Positions 32,025 through 40,754 of a DNA stretch of 64,000 nucleotides are shown here, in pieces. The DNA comes from Bilophila sp964538355 (GTDB lineage Bacteria; Desulfobacterota; Desulfovibrionia; Desulfovibrionales; Desulfovibrionaceae). How positions within the stretch are numbered: the first letter of the stretch is position 1; each line of letters opens with the position of its first letter. A model generated the notes under the pieces. The model was not told where the DNA came from and did no database searches. It was given only the letters and a program-made list of their open reading frames with translations. Where the stretch lies: NCBI GenBank assembly GCA_964538355.1, contig CAZIFC010000004.1, positions 62,001-126,000 on the forward strand, in the 5' to 3' direction. A program made the translations under genes and the position numbers.

Positions 32025-32394
32025 CGGGAGTCGGACTATAAGCCGGGTTCTGTCCGCCCCTTGCGGGACGGAGACTGTCATTCCTCTAGGAGCACAGTTA
32101 CCTGTACCCTCAAGCAACCTACCCGGAAGCGTTGATCGGGCCGACCCGCTTCCCTATTTGGTCTTGCTTCGGACGGGGCTTACCTAGCTCGTCACGTCAC
32201 CGTGCCGACTGGTGGGCTCTTACCCCACCGTTTCACCCTTACCGCCCGAGGGCGGCGGTTTGCTTTCTGTGGCGCTCTCCGAGGATCACTCCTCCTGGGC
32301 GTTACCCAGCGTCCTGCCCTGCGAAGCCCGGACTTTCCTCTCCGTCCGCCCCGCCGAAACGGGGCAAACGCGGCGACAGTCCATCCAACTCCCG
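32025..32394 (-). ncRNA. rnpB: RNase P RNA (type A)
   Basis: About 370 bases on the minus strand. The ends pair (cgggagttgg at the 5' end with ccgactcccg at the 3' end, helix P1). The conserved blocks GAGGAAAGTCCGGGC, CAGGGTGAAA-like GGTAAGGGTGAAACGGTG, and AGAACCCGGCTTATAG are all visible in order. This is the catalytic RNA of the tRNA 5'-processing enzyme. The ends were set from the P1 pairing, so they may be off by a few bases. The 5' end is only 12 bases after the stop of the zinc-ribbon gene. Confidence 0.96.
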
Positions 32395-32406
32395 AAATAT
32401 CAAAAA

Positions 32407-33174
32407 CTATTCGGCATCATGCGCCATGTCGTCAGCGGTCTGGTTGGTTTCCTCGTTAAAGTGCTCCACCCAGTAGATAAGACGCTGGCAGTTCGGACAA
32501 TTGATGATCTTGTGACCGCCCTGCAACTCAATAAACGTCTGGGGCGGAATCGCGATACGGCAGCCCGAGCACACGCCCGCCGTGACCGGAACGATCACGG
32601 GGTGGGACAGGCGGCGGCGGATAAACTCATACCGATCAAGGACGGGACGGGGAACGGCCGAACCCGTATCGGCACGGGTCGATCCCAAGGTTTCCAAACG
32701 CTTGCGGGCTTCCTGCAAACGGGTTTCCAGGCTGACCTGCTTGGTTTCCAGTTCAGCCTTGAGATCCGCCCAAACAGCGTCGACTTCCTGCAACACGCCG
32801 TCCTGATGCAGCTTTTCCTCAAGAAGAGCTGCACGCTCCTCTTCGCGGGAACGGTTCACCTTTTCCATGTTGTCCATTTCGCGGGCCATCGCCTGATATT
32901 CGCGCGAATTGGAAACCTGCATCATTTTGCTCTTGCTCTTCTTGATGCGGCTGGTGTCGTCATCAAGCTCTCCGTTGATGCGCTTTTCCTGCTCCTTCAA
33001 ATGGGCAAGCTTTTCAAGCACATGCTCACGCTGGGAATTCGTAGCGGCGAAGCGCTCCTTGAGCTCTTCAAGCTCTTTGGGAGCCTGTTCAAGCTCCTTC
33101 TCCACGGAATGAATGGCGTCGTCCACGCGCTGAAGGGCCACGAGCTGACGGATTTGTTCAAGATAAAGGCTCAC
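32407..33174 (-). CDS. C4-type zinc-ribbon, coiled-coil protein (COG1579)
   Basis: A 255-aa protein. Residues ~1-175 are a long coiled coil of Glu/Lys/Leu-rich heptads. The C-terminal ~60 residues hold a zinc ribbon with CSGCRI and CPNCQR as the two knuckles. COG1579 proteins are thought to bind nucleic acid, but the function is not settled. The gene lies 29 bases after the Nif3-like gene; the two families are neighbours in many bacteria. Confidence 0.92.
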   Translation of the reverse strand: MSLYLEQIRQLVALQRVDDAIHSVEKELEQAPKELEELKERFAATNSQREHVLEKLAHLKEQEKRINGELDDDTSRIKKSKSKMMQVSNSREYQAMAREMDNMEKVNRSREEERAALLEEKLHQDGVLQEVDAVWADLKAELETKQVSLETRLQEARKRLETLGSTRADTGSAVPRPVLDRYEFIRRRLSHPVIVPVTAGVCSGCRIAIPPQTFIELQGGHKIINCPNCQRLIYWVEHFNEETNQTADDMAHDAE

Positions 33175-33203
33175 AACACTACTCCTGGAATCTGATAACG
33201 GGA

Positions 33204-34031
33204 TTACGCATCAGTGCGTGGAAAAAACGGCGCAAGCGGATCCTGCGCGGACACGAACTGCACAGCGACATCAGACACATTCACTTTCAATTGCAGGGCA
33301 AAACGCCGCATCATCTCTTCTTCAAGGCTGAAATGCCCCACATCCAGCACCGGAAGCGGAACATCCAGCGCAGCGTGGTATTTCATATCTCCGGTAATCA
33401 GCACATCCGCCCCACAAGCCGCCGCTTCGGGAGCAAGCGAGCTTCCCGAGCCGGGGCAAATGGCGATGCGCCGAATGGTTTCCGGCAGGGTTCCGGCAAT
33501 CCGCGGACAGCTTCCTACAAGCCATTGGCGCAGGATGCTCCGCAAATCTTCAGGAGTCATATCGGCAATACAATCCCCGACAACGCCGAATCCGCATGAA
33601 TAGGCGACACCGTCCTGTTCCATCGTGCCGGTCTTTTCCAGCACATCAAGAGGGCCGGCCGCAGCATCTGTCCGGCGCAGCCGCAGTTCTTCCGCCAGCC
33701 AGGCGACAGGCCCGGCCGGATTTGCATCCAGCGAGGTGTGTGCCGAATACAGCGGAACGTCCGCCCGGAAAAGCATGGACAAAACCGCATGGTAGCCGTC
33801 CAGCCGATCCGTGAACCGCCCTTCCATCGTCAGGGGATGGTGGGCAAGGATCATCTCCGCGCCCCAGTCAAGGGCTGCGCGCACGGACTCCGGCGTGGGA
33901 TCAAGGCATACGGCAAGCCGGGAAACCTCTTCCCGCCGCGAAGCGACCTGCACCCCGGAACGATCCCACGCCGCCATGATGCCAAGCGGTGCGGTCTGTT
34001 CAATGATGCGGACAAGTTCCGTCTGTTTCAT
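33204..34031 (-). CDS. Nif3-like dinuclear metal-centre protein (DUF34/YbgI)
   Basis: A 275-aa Nif3-family protein. LAHHPL (~65) and a C-terminal VGHFSLEEE segment hold His/Glu metal ligands, and DVLITGDMKYHAALD is the other conserved block. Members form toroidal hexamers with two metal ions per subunit. Annotation as GTP cyclohydrolase I type 2 is widespread but poorly supported, and I do not adopt it. It lies in a purQ-nif3-zinc-ribbon-rnpB run on the minus strand, 26 bases from purQ. Confidence 0.92.
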   Translation of the reverse strand: MKQTELVRIIEQTAPLGIMAAWDRSGVQVASRREEVSRLAVCLDPTPESVRAALDWGAEMILAHHPLTMEGRFTDRLDGYHAVLSMLFRADVPLYSAHTSLDANPAGPVAWLAEELRLRRTDAAAGPLDVLEKTGTMEQDGVAYSCGFGVVGDCIADMTPEDLRSILRQWLVGSCPRIAGTLPETIRRIAICPGSGSSLAPEAAACGADVLITGDMKYHAALDVPLPVLDVGHFSLEEEMMRRFALQLKVNVSDVAVQFVSAQDPLAPFFPRTDA

Positions 34032-34057
34032 GTTTCTGGCCCCTGCCGAAGAAGAGG

Positions 34058-34891
34058 TTAGGCGTGGCGGACGGGGTTTTCGCGAAGATAGCGCACGGCA
34101 TTCGCAAAAAGAGCCGTACCGGGAACGGCAAATTCTCCGCGCGTCCAGCCGGGATGGTTGGTTGCGTGGTGGAAAGCCTCCGGGTGCGGCATGAGGCCGA
34201 GGATACGCCCGGTGGGGTCGGTCAGGCCTGCAATTGCCATCGGGGAACCGTTGGGATTCCAGGGGTATTCCTGAGTAGCTTCGCCCGTTTCGGGGTGAGC
34301 GTACTGAAGGGCGACCAGATTTTCATCATACAGACGCTGGAGGGTAGCGGCATCGCGTGCGACGAGCTTGCCTTCACCGTGACGCACCGGCATGGGGAGC
34401 ACGCCGTGAACCGAGAGGCCCTTGGTAAACACGCAGGGGCTGTTCGGATTGGGAATAAGTTGCACCCAGCGATCTTCGTAGCGGGCGGAATCGTTATGGC
34501 TCAGGGAAACCTGCCGTTCAAAACGCTTGCCGTCAAGCGAAGGCAAAATACCGAGCTTGACGAGAAGCTGGAACCCGTTGCAGATCCCCAGAATAAGGCC
34601 GCCGGCTTCGACGAACCGTTTCAGGCTCTCCAGCAGCGGCTGCCCTTCCGCATCAGACAGATGGAGCCAACGCTGGGCCGCAGCCTGCGCCGCGCCAAGG
34701 TCGTCTCCGTCGAGAAAGCCGCCGGGAAAAACGAGAAACTGGTAATCGCTCAGGCGAACCTTCGCAGCCACAATATCGGAAAAATGCACCACGTCAGCCC
34801 TGTCCGCACCGCCAAGACGCGCGGCATGTGCCGTTTCCTTATGCGAATTGGTGCCGTATCCGGTGATGACCAGCGTGTTGACCTGACTCAT
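34058..34891 (-). CDS. purQ: Phosphoribosylformylglycinamidine synthase, glutaminase subunit
   Basis: A 277-aa class I glutamine amidotransferase. Cys104 in LGICNGFQ is the nucleophile, and MPHPEAF (~237) carries the His and Glu of the triad. It makes ammonia from glutamine for PurL in purine synthesis. At 277 aa it is longer than Bacillus-type PurQ (~227) and resembles the form with a C-terminal extension found in delta-proteobacteria. GGGTGG precedes the ATG. It is the first gene of its operon and is divergent from pyrG. Confidence 0.93.
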   Translation of the reverse strand: MSQVNTLVITGYGTNSHKETAHAARLGGADRADVVHFSDIVAAKVRLSDYQFLVFPGGFLDGDDLGAAQAAAQRWLHLSDAEGQPLLESLKRFVEAGGLILGICNGFQLLVKLGILPSLDGKRFERQVSLSHNDSARYEDRWVQLIPNPNSPCVFTKGLSVHGVLPMPVRHGEGKLVARDAATLQRLYDENLVALQYAHPETGEATQEYPWNPNGSPMAIAGLTDPTGRILGLMPHPEAFHHATNHPGWTRGEFAVPGTALFANAVRYLRENPVRHA

Positions 34892-35466
34892 TGTCCACCC
34901 TTTTCCTGCATAAAAATAGAATGATTATCACGGAAAGGCCATACCGCGCCAGCCTGTTTCCGCCTTTTTCCACATCGGCATCCGAGCCTGTCGGCTTCCC
35001 GGCGCAAGGAGGGAAGCACCTCGCGAAGATTTCATTGACTCCGCAGAATGTCAAACGCTTCCACCCATTCCGAAGACTTTCCCCGCAAAAAACGTATTTC
35101 CGGCGCAATCTGGCCGCCTGCGCTGTGGGCGGGCTACCGGAGCGGGGGATTTACTTTATGCGGGTGTGCGTTTTCAGTCAATGGCTGTTTTTTTTTCAAA
35201 AAAGGGTTATTGTAGGCAGATATTGTTTGCGTGCATCCGGAGCGTTTTGCCGGAAAACAGAAAACAACGCACGGATAGATACGAAAAGCAAGGTTTTTTC
35301 GCTTCACATGACGACAGCATCACCCGATGCCGCCGTCTTTTGACCCGCTTTTGGCGGGCTTTTCGCGATCGCGTTCTTTTCCTTTCTGATGTATTCTGTT
35401 TCAAGACGAGCTTCGTAACTGCATCCCCACCCTCACGGCGGGAAACCCATACCTCGAGGTTTTTTC
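34892..35466. other. Long intergenic region between purQ and pyrG
   Basis: 575 bases with no convincing gene on either strand. GATAAT (minus strand, 34924-34929) is a possible -10 for purQ. A weak terminator-like CCCGC/GCGGG hairpin (35344-35358, then CTTTT) and a perfect CGCGATCGCG palindrome (35364-35373) lie near pyrG. Base composition varies, with T-runs near 35190. Both flanking genes are nucleotide-synthesis genes, so leader control is conceivable, but I recognise no riboswitch. Confidence 0.5.
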
Positions 35467-37116
35467 ATGACCAAGTTTATTTTCATTACTGGCGGCGTAC
35501 TTTCCTCTCTCGGCAAAGGGCTTTCGGCGGCTTCCATCGGCGCGCTGCTCAACACGCGGGGGCTGAGCGTCACCATCCAGAAGCTCGATCCTTATATCAA
35601 CGTGGACCCGGGAACCATGAACCCCTACCAGCACGGCGAAGTGTACGTTACCGATGACGGTGCGGAAACCGACCTCGACCTGGGCCACTACGAACGCTAC
35701 CTCAACACGTCCCTGTCCCAGAAGAACAACACCACTTCCGGATCGATTTATTATAAGGTTATCACCAAGGAACGCCGCGGCGATTACCTTGGCGGAACCG
35801 TACAGGTCATTCCCCACATCACGGATGAAATCAAGAACGCCGTCCTCAGCCTCGCCAAGGACGAACCGGGCAACCCTGCTCCCGACGTCGCCATCATCGA
35901 AATCGGCGGTACGGTCGGGGACATCGAAGGCCTGCCCTTCCTCGAAGCCATCCGTCAGCTCCGTTCCGAGCTGGGCCGCGACAACTGCCTGTACATCCAC
36001 CTGACGCTCGTGCCCTACCTGCGCTCCGCTGGCGAACACAAGACCAAGCCGACCCAGCACAGCGTGAAAGAGCTGCGCTCCATCGGCATCCAGCCCGACA
36101 TCATCCTCTGCCGCTGCGAAGAACCCGTGCCCGCCGACCTGCGCGCGAAGATCGCCCTCTTCTGCAACGTGGACAAGGACGCCGTCTTCTCCGCCGTGGA
36201 CGTGAGCAACATCTACGAGCTGCCCCTCAAGCTGTACGAAGAAGGGCTGGATCAGAAAATCGCCATAATGTTGCGCCTGCCCGCCCGCAATGCCAAGCTG
36301 GAACCGTGGGAAGAGCTGGTTCACAACGTCAAGAACCCGCAGGGTCGCGTGACCATCGCCATCGTCGGCAAGTATGTGGAACTCAAGGAAGCCTACAAAA
36401 GCCTGCACGAAGCACTGGTACATGGCGGCATCGCCAACCGTGTAGCCCTTGATCTGCGCTATGTGAACTCCGAAGAAGTGACCCCCGAAAACGTTGCCGA
36501 AACCTTCAAGGGCGTCGACGGCATCCTGGTTCCCGGCGGATTCGGCTACCGCGGTGTCGAGGGCAAGATCGAGTCCATCCGCCATGCCCGTGAAAACAAT
36601 ATTCCCTTCTTCGGCATTTGCCTCGGCATGCAGTGCGCGGTTATCGAATTCGCCCGCAACGTCGTGGGCATCGAAGACGCGAACTCCGAAGAATTCAACC
36701 CGCTTGCCAAAGACAAGATCATCTACCTGATGACGGAATGGTACGACTTCCGCAAGAAGGCCGTGGAACGCCGCGACGCCGAAAGCGACAAGGGCGGAAC
36801 CATGCGTCTCGGGGCCTACCCCTGCACCATTTCCGAAGCGACCCATGCCTTCGAGGCCTACAAGAAGGCCAATATCAACGAGCGTCACCGCCATCGCTAC
36901 GAATTCAACAACGCCTACCGCGAACGCCTTGCCGACAAGGGCATGGAATTCAGCGGACAGTCTCCTGACGGAACGCTGGTTGAAATTGTTGAAATTCCTG
37001 ATCATCCGTGGTTCCTCGGCTGCCAGTTCCACCCCGAATTCCAGTCCCGCCCCATGAACCCGCACCCGCTGTTCAAGGACTTCATCCGCGCGGCCAGAAC
37101 GTACGGCAAGAAGTAG
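35467..37116 (+). CDS. pyrG: CTP synthase
   Basis: A 549-aa enzyme of full length. The synthase domain (1-~270) begins TKFIFITGGVLSSLGKG, with the ATP loop, then YINVDPGTMNPYQHGEVYVTDDG for UTP and Mg binding (in two parts). The glutaminase domain (~290-549) has FGICLGMQ with the nucleophile Cys and QFHPEFQSRP with its His-Glu. It converts UTP to CTP with ammonia from glutamine. GAGG precedes the ATG. pyrG leading kdsA is a common arrangement, since KDO activation needs CTP. Confidence 0.97.
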   Translation: MTKFIFITGGVLSSLGKGLSAASIGALLNTRGLSVTIQKLDPYINVDPGTMNPYQHGEVYVTDDGAETDLDLGHYERYLNTSLSQKNNTTSGSIYYKVITKERRGDYLGGTVQVIPHITDEIKNAVLSLAKDEPGNPAPDVAIIEIGGTVGDIEGLPFLEAIRQLRSELGRDNCLYIHLTLVPYLRSAGEHKTKPTQHSVKELRSIGIQPDIILCRCEEPVPADLRAKIALFCNVDKDAVFSAVDVSNIYELPLKLYEEGLDQKIAIMLRLPARNAKLEPWEELVHNVKNPQGRVTIAIVGKYVELKEAYKSLHEALVHGGIANRVALDLRYVNSEEVTPENVAETFKGVDGILVPGGFGYRGVEGKIESIRHARENNIPFFGICLGMQCAVIEFARNVVGIEDANSEEFNPLAKDKIIYLMTEWYDFRKKAVERRDAESDKGGTMRLGAYPCTISEATHAFEAYKKANINERHRHRYEFNNAYRERLADKGMEFSGQSPDGTLVEIVEIPDHPWFLGCQFHPEFQSRPMNPHPLFKDFIRAARTYGKK

Positions 37117-37140
37117 GCGCAGGATTTCAAAAAAACCTTT

Positions 37141-37183
37141 CCTTGCGGCCATTTCGGGAGTTTTTTCCGAAGTGGCCGCAAGG
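37141..37183 (+). promoter_or_regulatory. Stem-loop between pyrG and kdsA
   Basis: CCTTGCGGCCA (37141-37151) and TGGCCGCAAGG (37173-37183) pair perfectly, with an inner TTCGG/CCGAA stem. The T-run is in the loop and not after the stem, so it is more likely an mRNA processing or stability element than a terminator. Confidence 0.6.
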
Positions 37184-37219
37184 CCGTCTCTCAACACCTC
37201 CAACATTGAGGCCTGTTCC

Positions 37220-38032
37220 ATGACGCCAGAAGAACTTTACGCACGACTTCGACGGGAGCATTTCATCATTGCAGGGCCATGTGCGCTCGAAAGTTTTGAG
37301 CTGGCTCTCGAAACCGCCCACGCAGTTGCCGAAGCGGGCCGGGAAGCCGGGCTCTTCACCGTCTTCAAAAGTTCGTGGGACAAGGCCAACCGAACCTCGG
37401 GGAAGGGGTTTCGCGGCCCCGGCCTCGCCAAAGGCATGGAATGGCTGGCCCGCATCAAGGAAGAAACCGGATTGCCCGTGATTACGGACATCCACCTTCC
37501 CGAACAGGCCGCCCCGGTTGCCGAGGTTGTGGATATCCTTCAGATTCCAGCCTTTTTATGCCGCCAGACGGATCTGCTCCTTGCGGCAGCGCAAACCGGG
37601 CGCGTCGTCAATGTCAAAAAAGGGCAGTTCGTTGCGCCGTGGGACATGGAAGCCGTGCGGGACAAAATTGTTGCGGCAGGCAACGAACGGCTCCTGTTCA
37701 CCGAGCGGGGCAATTCCTTCGGCTACAACAATCTGGTCGTCGATTTCCGCGCCATCCCCATCATGCGCGGGCTTGGCCTCCCCGTGATCTTTGACGCGAC
37801 GCACTCCGTCCAGCTTCCGGGCGGCAAGGGAACCTGCTCCGGTGGCGAGCGGCATCACGTCCCTGTTCTTGCCCGTGCCGCCGCAGCCGCAGGTGCCGAC
37901 GGCATCTTCATGGAATGCCACCCCGATCCCGACAAGGCCCTGTGCGATGGTCCCAACAGCTGGCCCGTGGACAAGCTCCCCGCTCTGCTCAAGCAACTTT
38001 CAGCCATATGGGAAGTCCCCAATGACGTGTAA
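37220..38032 (+). CDS. kdsA: 3-deoxy-8-phosphooctulonate (KDO-8-P) synthase
   Basis: A 270-aa enzyme. The ATG at 37220 has GAGG eight bases upstream. Conserved blocks are FIIAGPCALES (PEP site), FKSSWDKANRTS, DIHLPEQA and FDATHSVQLPGG. It joins arabinose 5-phosphate and PEP to KDO 8-phosphate for the LPS inner core. A Cys in FIIAGPCALES suggests checking for the metal-dependent class, in which the metal-binding Cys is in fact near the start of strand 1; I cannot settle the class by eye. Overlaps kdsC by 11 bases. Confidence 0.95.
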   Translation: MTPEELYARLRREHFIIAGPCALESFELALETAHAVAEAGREAGLFTVFKSSWDKANRTSGKGFRGPGLAKGMEWLARIKEETGLPVITDIHLPEQAAPVAEVVDILQIPAFLCRQTDLLLAAAQTGRVVNVKKGQFVAPWDMEAVRDKIVAAGNERLLFTERGNSFGYNNLVVDFRAIPIMRGLGLPVIFDATHSVQLPGGKGTCSGGERHHVPVLARAAAAAGADGIFMECHPDPDKALCDGPNSWPVDKLPALLKQLSAIWEVPNDV

Positions 38033-38615
38033 CACGCTCTACTCTGACGGAACCGGATGCCCGGCACAGTCCCCCGCCTCCCGCCGTCCCTCGCTGGAAA
38101 TGCTTGCCAAAAAAATCCGTCTCCTCGTCCTTGATGTGGACGGCGTGATGACCGACGGCGGACTTTATTACGATGCAAACGGGCTGGTCATGAAACGCTT
38201 TCATGTCCACGACGGCATCGGCATCCGGCTTGCCAAGGCCGCGGGCATTGAAATCGCCGTCATCTCGGGAATGGCCGCGCCCTGCGTGCTCAAACGTCTG
38301 GAAGCTCTCGGCGTAACCGAATATCATGGTGGTGCCGACAATAAATACCCGCTGCTCAACGCCATGCGCCAACGCCTCGGCCTTGAGTGGGACGAGATCG
38401 CCTATCTCGGTGATGACTGGGTTGATCTTGCTCCCATGTCTAGCGTGGGCCTCCCCGCCGCAGTTGCCAATGCCGTTCCCGAAGTCAAGGAACTGGCCCG
38501 TTTCGTCACCCAAAAGGAAGGCGGCAACGGTGCTGTCCGGGAGTGCATCGACCTGCTGCTGCGCTGTCAGGGGAAACAGGAGACGCTCCTTGAGCACTGG
38601 ATGCATCTGGAATGA
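38022..38615 (+). CDS. kdsC: KDO-8-phosphate phosphatase
   Basis: A 197-aa HAD-family phosphatase from the ATG at 38022 overlapping the kdsA end; the ATG at 38100 (MLAKKIRL) would give 171 aa, close to the usual length, and is a fair alternative. Motif I is LDVDGVMTDG (nucleophile Asp), motif II VISG, and motif IV GDDWVDL. It removes phosphate from KDO 8-phosphate. Placed directly after kdsA and coupled to lptC by an ATGA overlap. Confidence 0.93.
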   Translation: MTCNTLYSDGTGCPAQSPASRRPSLEMLAKKIRLLVLDVDGVMTDGGLYYDANGLVMKRFHVHDGIGIRLAKAAGIEIAVISGMAAPCVLKRLEALGVTEYHGGADNKYPLLNAMRQRLGLEWDEIAYLGDDWVDLAPMSSVGLPAAVANAVPEVKELARFVTQKEGGNGAVRECIDLLLRCQGKQETLLEHWMHLE

Positions 38616-39346
38616 AACGTTCACGAATCCTGCCCATCATCCTTCTTGCCCTGCTGATCGGCGGCGGCTGGTATTTTCTGCAAAATGACAAGGCGGCGTT
38701 GCTTGGCCGGCTTTTAGGCAGTGCCCAAGAAAACGGCCTCCGTTCCTTTGACGGCAGCAAGCTGCAGGACAATGGCACGCTGTCCGGCAATCCGCTTGAA
38801 GAGGTGGCGGGCCTCGCCATCAAGGGCATCAACCTGTTTCAGGGCAACAAGGGCATCGAGCTTTGGCGGCTCAAGGCTTCATGGGCGCATATGTCCCAGA
38901 ACGGCGAACAGATCGACGTGGAAATGCCTGTCGTCCGGTATGCCCTTGGCGATGGCTCCACAAGCAACCCTGACGACGATGTGCTTGACGTCAAGTCGAA
39001 ATTCGGCAAAATCACAGACAACCAACGCTTCCTCACGCTGTGGGACGACGTTGTCATCACCCGCTATGATGACGTGCTCACCGGACCCAGGATGACGTAC
39101 AATGCGGACAAGCGTCAGATAGTTTTCCCAGATGGAGCCGAGCTTGAAAGCCCCACTGCCTCTGGAAGTGCCCGTGTCTTTTCATGGGATCTGGCCCAAA
39201 ACGTGATGCATGCCTCCGGCGACGTGCTCGTCATTCTCAAGCCCCGCACGCCCACTTCGGACACATCCGGGAAAGACAACCCTGCGGGCACGCCTGCCTC
39301 CGGGAAGCTTCCGCCAGCGAAACCGTTGCCCACTCAACAGCAATAA
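38612..39346 (+). CDS. lptC: LptC-like LPS export protein
   Basis: A 244-aa protein with one N-terminal membrane helix (~7-24) and a periplasmic beta-jellyroll-type domain of the OstA/LptC family, with the repeating pattern of GxELWRLKA, EMPVVRYA and MTYNADKRQIVF. It receives LPS from the LptBFG transporter and passes it to LptA. It is longer than E. coli LptC (191 aa), with a Pro-rich tail. It overlaps kdsC (ATGA) and precedes lptA by 25 bases, which supports the call. Confidence 0.88.
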   Translation: MKRSRILPIILLALLIGGGWYFLQNDKAALLGRLLGSAQENGLRSFDGSKLQDNGTLSGNPLEEVAGLAIKGINLFQGNKGIELWRLKASWAHMSQNGEQIDVEMPVVRYALGDGSTSNPDDDVLDVKSKFGKITDNQRFLTLWDDVVITRYDDVLTGPRMTYNADKRQIVFPDGAELESPTASGSARVFSWDLAQNVMHASGDVLVILKPRTPTSDTSGKDNPAGTPASGKLPPAKPLPTQQQ

Positions 39347-39371
39347 CTCCTTTCTTGCTCAGGAATGCCGC

Positions 39372-39941
39372 ATGAAAAAACTTTTTTTGGGAATAACCAT
39401 GCTGAGTCTTGGCCTGCTCTGTTCAGCCTCGCTCCACGCCGCCCCCATGACGCCGCCCAAGCCAGCCAAAGATGTCGAAACACGCATCACCTCCGACCAG
39501 CTGACCTACGAAGCCGAGAAGCATCTCGTCGTTTTTGATAAAAATGTCCATGTAAAGCGTCCCGATTTCGAGCTTTGGGCGGACAGGATCAATGTCTATC
39601 TGAAGCCGGCCAAAAACGGCGCAAAGGAAGGCGGAGAAAAAGGCGGCATGCCCGCCGGAATGGCTTCCGGAGACGTAGACCGCATCGTTGCCGAACGCAA
39701 CGTACGCATGAAAAGCGAAAACAGAAACGGCACATGTGCCAAGGCCACCTATACCATGGATAACGGCGTTCTGCTGATGGAAGGCGATCCCCGCCTGACG
39801 GATGGCGAGAATACGGTTACCGGCGAAACCATCAAATATTTTACTGAAGAAAATCGCAGTGAAGTGATGGGCGGCTCCAAAAAACGTGTTGAGGCGGTCT
39901 TTTCCGGCTCCAAGACCAGCCCCATCAGAGGAAACCGCTGA
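39372..39941 (+). CDS. lptA: LptA-like periplasmic LPS bridge protein
   Basis: A 189-aa exported protein; residues 1-24 are a signal peptide ending SASLHA. AGGA precedes the ATG at 39372. ITSDQLTYEAEKHLVVFDKNV is the start of the OstA/LptA beta-jellyroll, and later blocks (CAKATYTMDNGVLLMEG, in two halves) show the repeated beta strands. A short Lys/Gly-rich insertion near residues 78-95 is not usual. It would form the bridge carrying LPS across the periplasm. Its TGA overlaps the lptB ATG by one base. Confidence 0.9.
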   Translation: MKKLFLGITMLSLGLLCSASLHAAPMTPPKPAKDVETRITSDQLTYEAEKHLVVFDKNVHVKRPDFELWADRINVYLKPAKNGAKEGGEKGGMPAGMASGDVDRIVAERNVRMKSENRNGTCAKATYTMDNGVLLMEGDPRLTDGENTVTGETIKYFTEENRSEVMGGSKKRVEAVFSGSKTSPIRGNR

Positions 39942-40663
39942 TGGCAAGGTTATCGGGCGTTGAACTGCGGAAGTGGTACGGACAGCGCGAAGTTGTCCGG
40001 GGCGTCTCCCCGGAAGTTCACCAGGGCGAAATCGTTGGGCTTCTCGGCCCTAATGGAGCGGGAAAGACCACGTCTTTCTACATGCTGACCGGGATTATCA
40101 AACCCTCCTCGGGGCAAGTGCTGCTTGACGAGCAGGATATCGGCACATGGCCCCTGCACGAACGCGCCCGCGTCGGGATCTCCTATCTGCCTCAGGAAAG
40201 CTCGGTCTTCAAAAAGCTCACGGTTCGCCAGAATCTCCAGATCATCCTGGAACACACCGGGCTTTCACGGGCAGAGCAGAAGCAGCGGGCGGATCTCCTG
40301 CTGGAAGATTTCGGCCTGACACGCTTGGAAAAATCGCATGCCATGCACCTCTCCGGCGGCGAACGCCGACGCCTCGAGATTGCCCGCGCCCTTATCCGCG
40401 AGCCGAAATTCGTTTTGCTGGACGAACCCTTTGCCGGGATTGACCCGCTTGCCGTAGGGGATATTCAGGGGCTGGTGCGCGCCCTGCGCGATCGGGGGAT
40501 CGGTGTTTTGATTTCCGACCATAACGTCAGAGAAACCCTGAACATCTGCGACAGAGCCTACCTGATGGTTCAGGGGCAGGTTGTTCTGTCCGGGACACCG
40601 GAAACCATCGTCAACAGCGAGAAAGCCCGAAGCGTTTACCTCGGCGAAAGCTTTTCGCTGTAA
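39941..40663 (+). CDS. lptB: LPS export ABC transporter ATP-binding protein
   Basis: A 240-aa ATPase. Walker A is GPNGAGKTT, Q-loop LPQESS, signature LSGGERRR, Walker B FVLLDEPFAGIDP, and the switch His is in SDHNVRE. These are the hallmarks of LptB, which powers LPS extraction by LptFG. It is the last gene of the pyrG-kdsA-kdsC-lptCAB run, and ends at a terminator. lptF/lptG are not in the window. Confidence 0.96.
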   Translation: MARLSGVELRKWYGQREVVRGVSPEVHQGEIVGLLGPNGAGKTTSFYMLTGIIKPSSGQVLLDEQDIGTWPLHERARVGISYLPQESSVFKKLTVRQNLQIILEHTGLSRAEQKQRADLLLEDFGLTRLEKSHAMHLSGGERRRLEIARALIREPKFVLLDEPFAGIDPLAVGDIQGLVRALRDRGIGVLISDHNVRETLNICDRAYLMVQGQVVLSGTPETIVNSEKARSVYLGESFSL

Positions 40664-40676
40664 CGCCGCATCGTTC

Positions 40677-40700
40677 AAAGCCCCCGTCACCGGGGGCTTT
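40677..40700 (+). terminator. Rho-independent terminator after lptB
   Basis: AAAGCCCCCG (40677-40686) and CGGGGGCTTT (40691-40700) form a perfect stem with a 4-base loop, ended by CTTTC. Confidence 0.85.
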
Positions 40701-40710
40701 CTTGCAAACA

Positions 40711-40732
40711 AAAAGCCGCATGACGCGGCTTT
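40711..40732 (-). terminator. Terminator of the amino-acid ABC operon
   Basis: AAAGCCGC (40712-40719) and GCGGCTTT (40725-40732); on the minus strand the stem is followed by TTGTTTG. It lies 23 bases after the stop of the minus-strand ATPase gene, and also has a T-tract on the plus strand. Confidence 0.8.
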
Positions 40733-40754
40733 CTGTTTTTTGGGCAAGCAAGGA

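Noticed and set aside
32132..32476. Open frames through the rnpB region
   Set aside because: The DNA here has the conserved sequence and end pairing of RNase P RNA; frames there are chance.
33204..34031. GTP cyclohydrolase I activity for the Nif3-like protein
   Set aside because: This common annotation rests on thin evidence for the family and nothing in the context (no folate genes) supports it.
35401..37221. A 606-codon minus-strand frame opposite pyrG
   Set aside because: Mirror of pyrG codon use; CTP synthase on the plus strand is certain.
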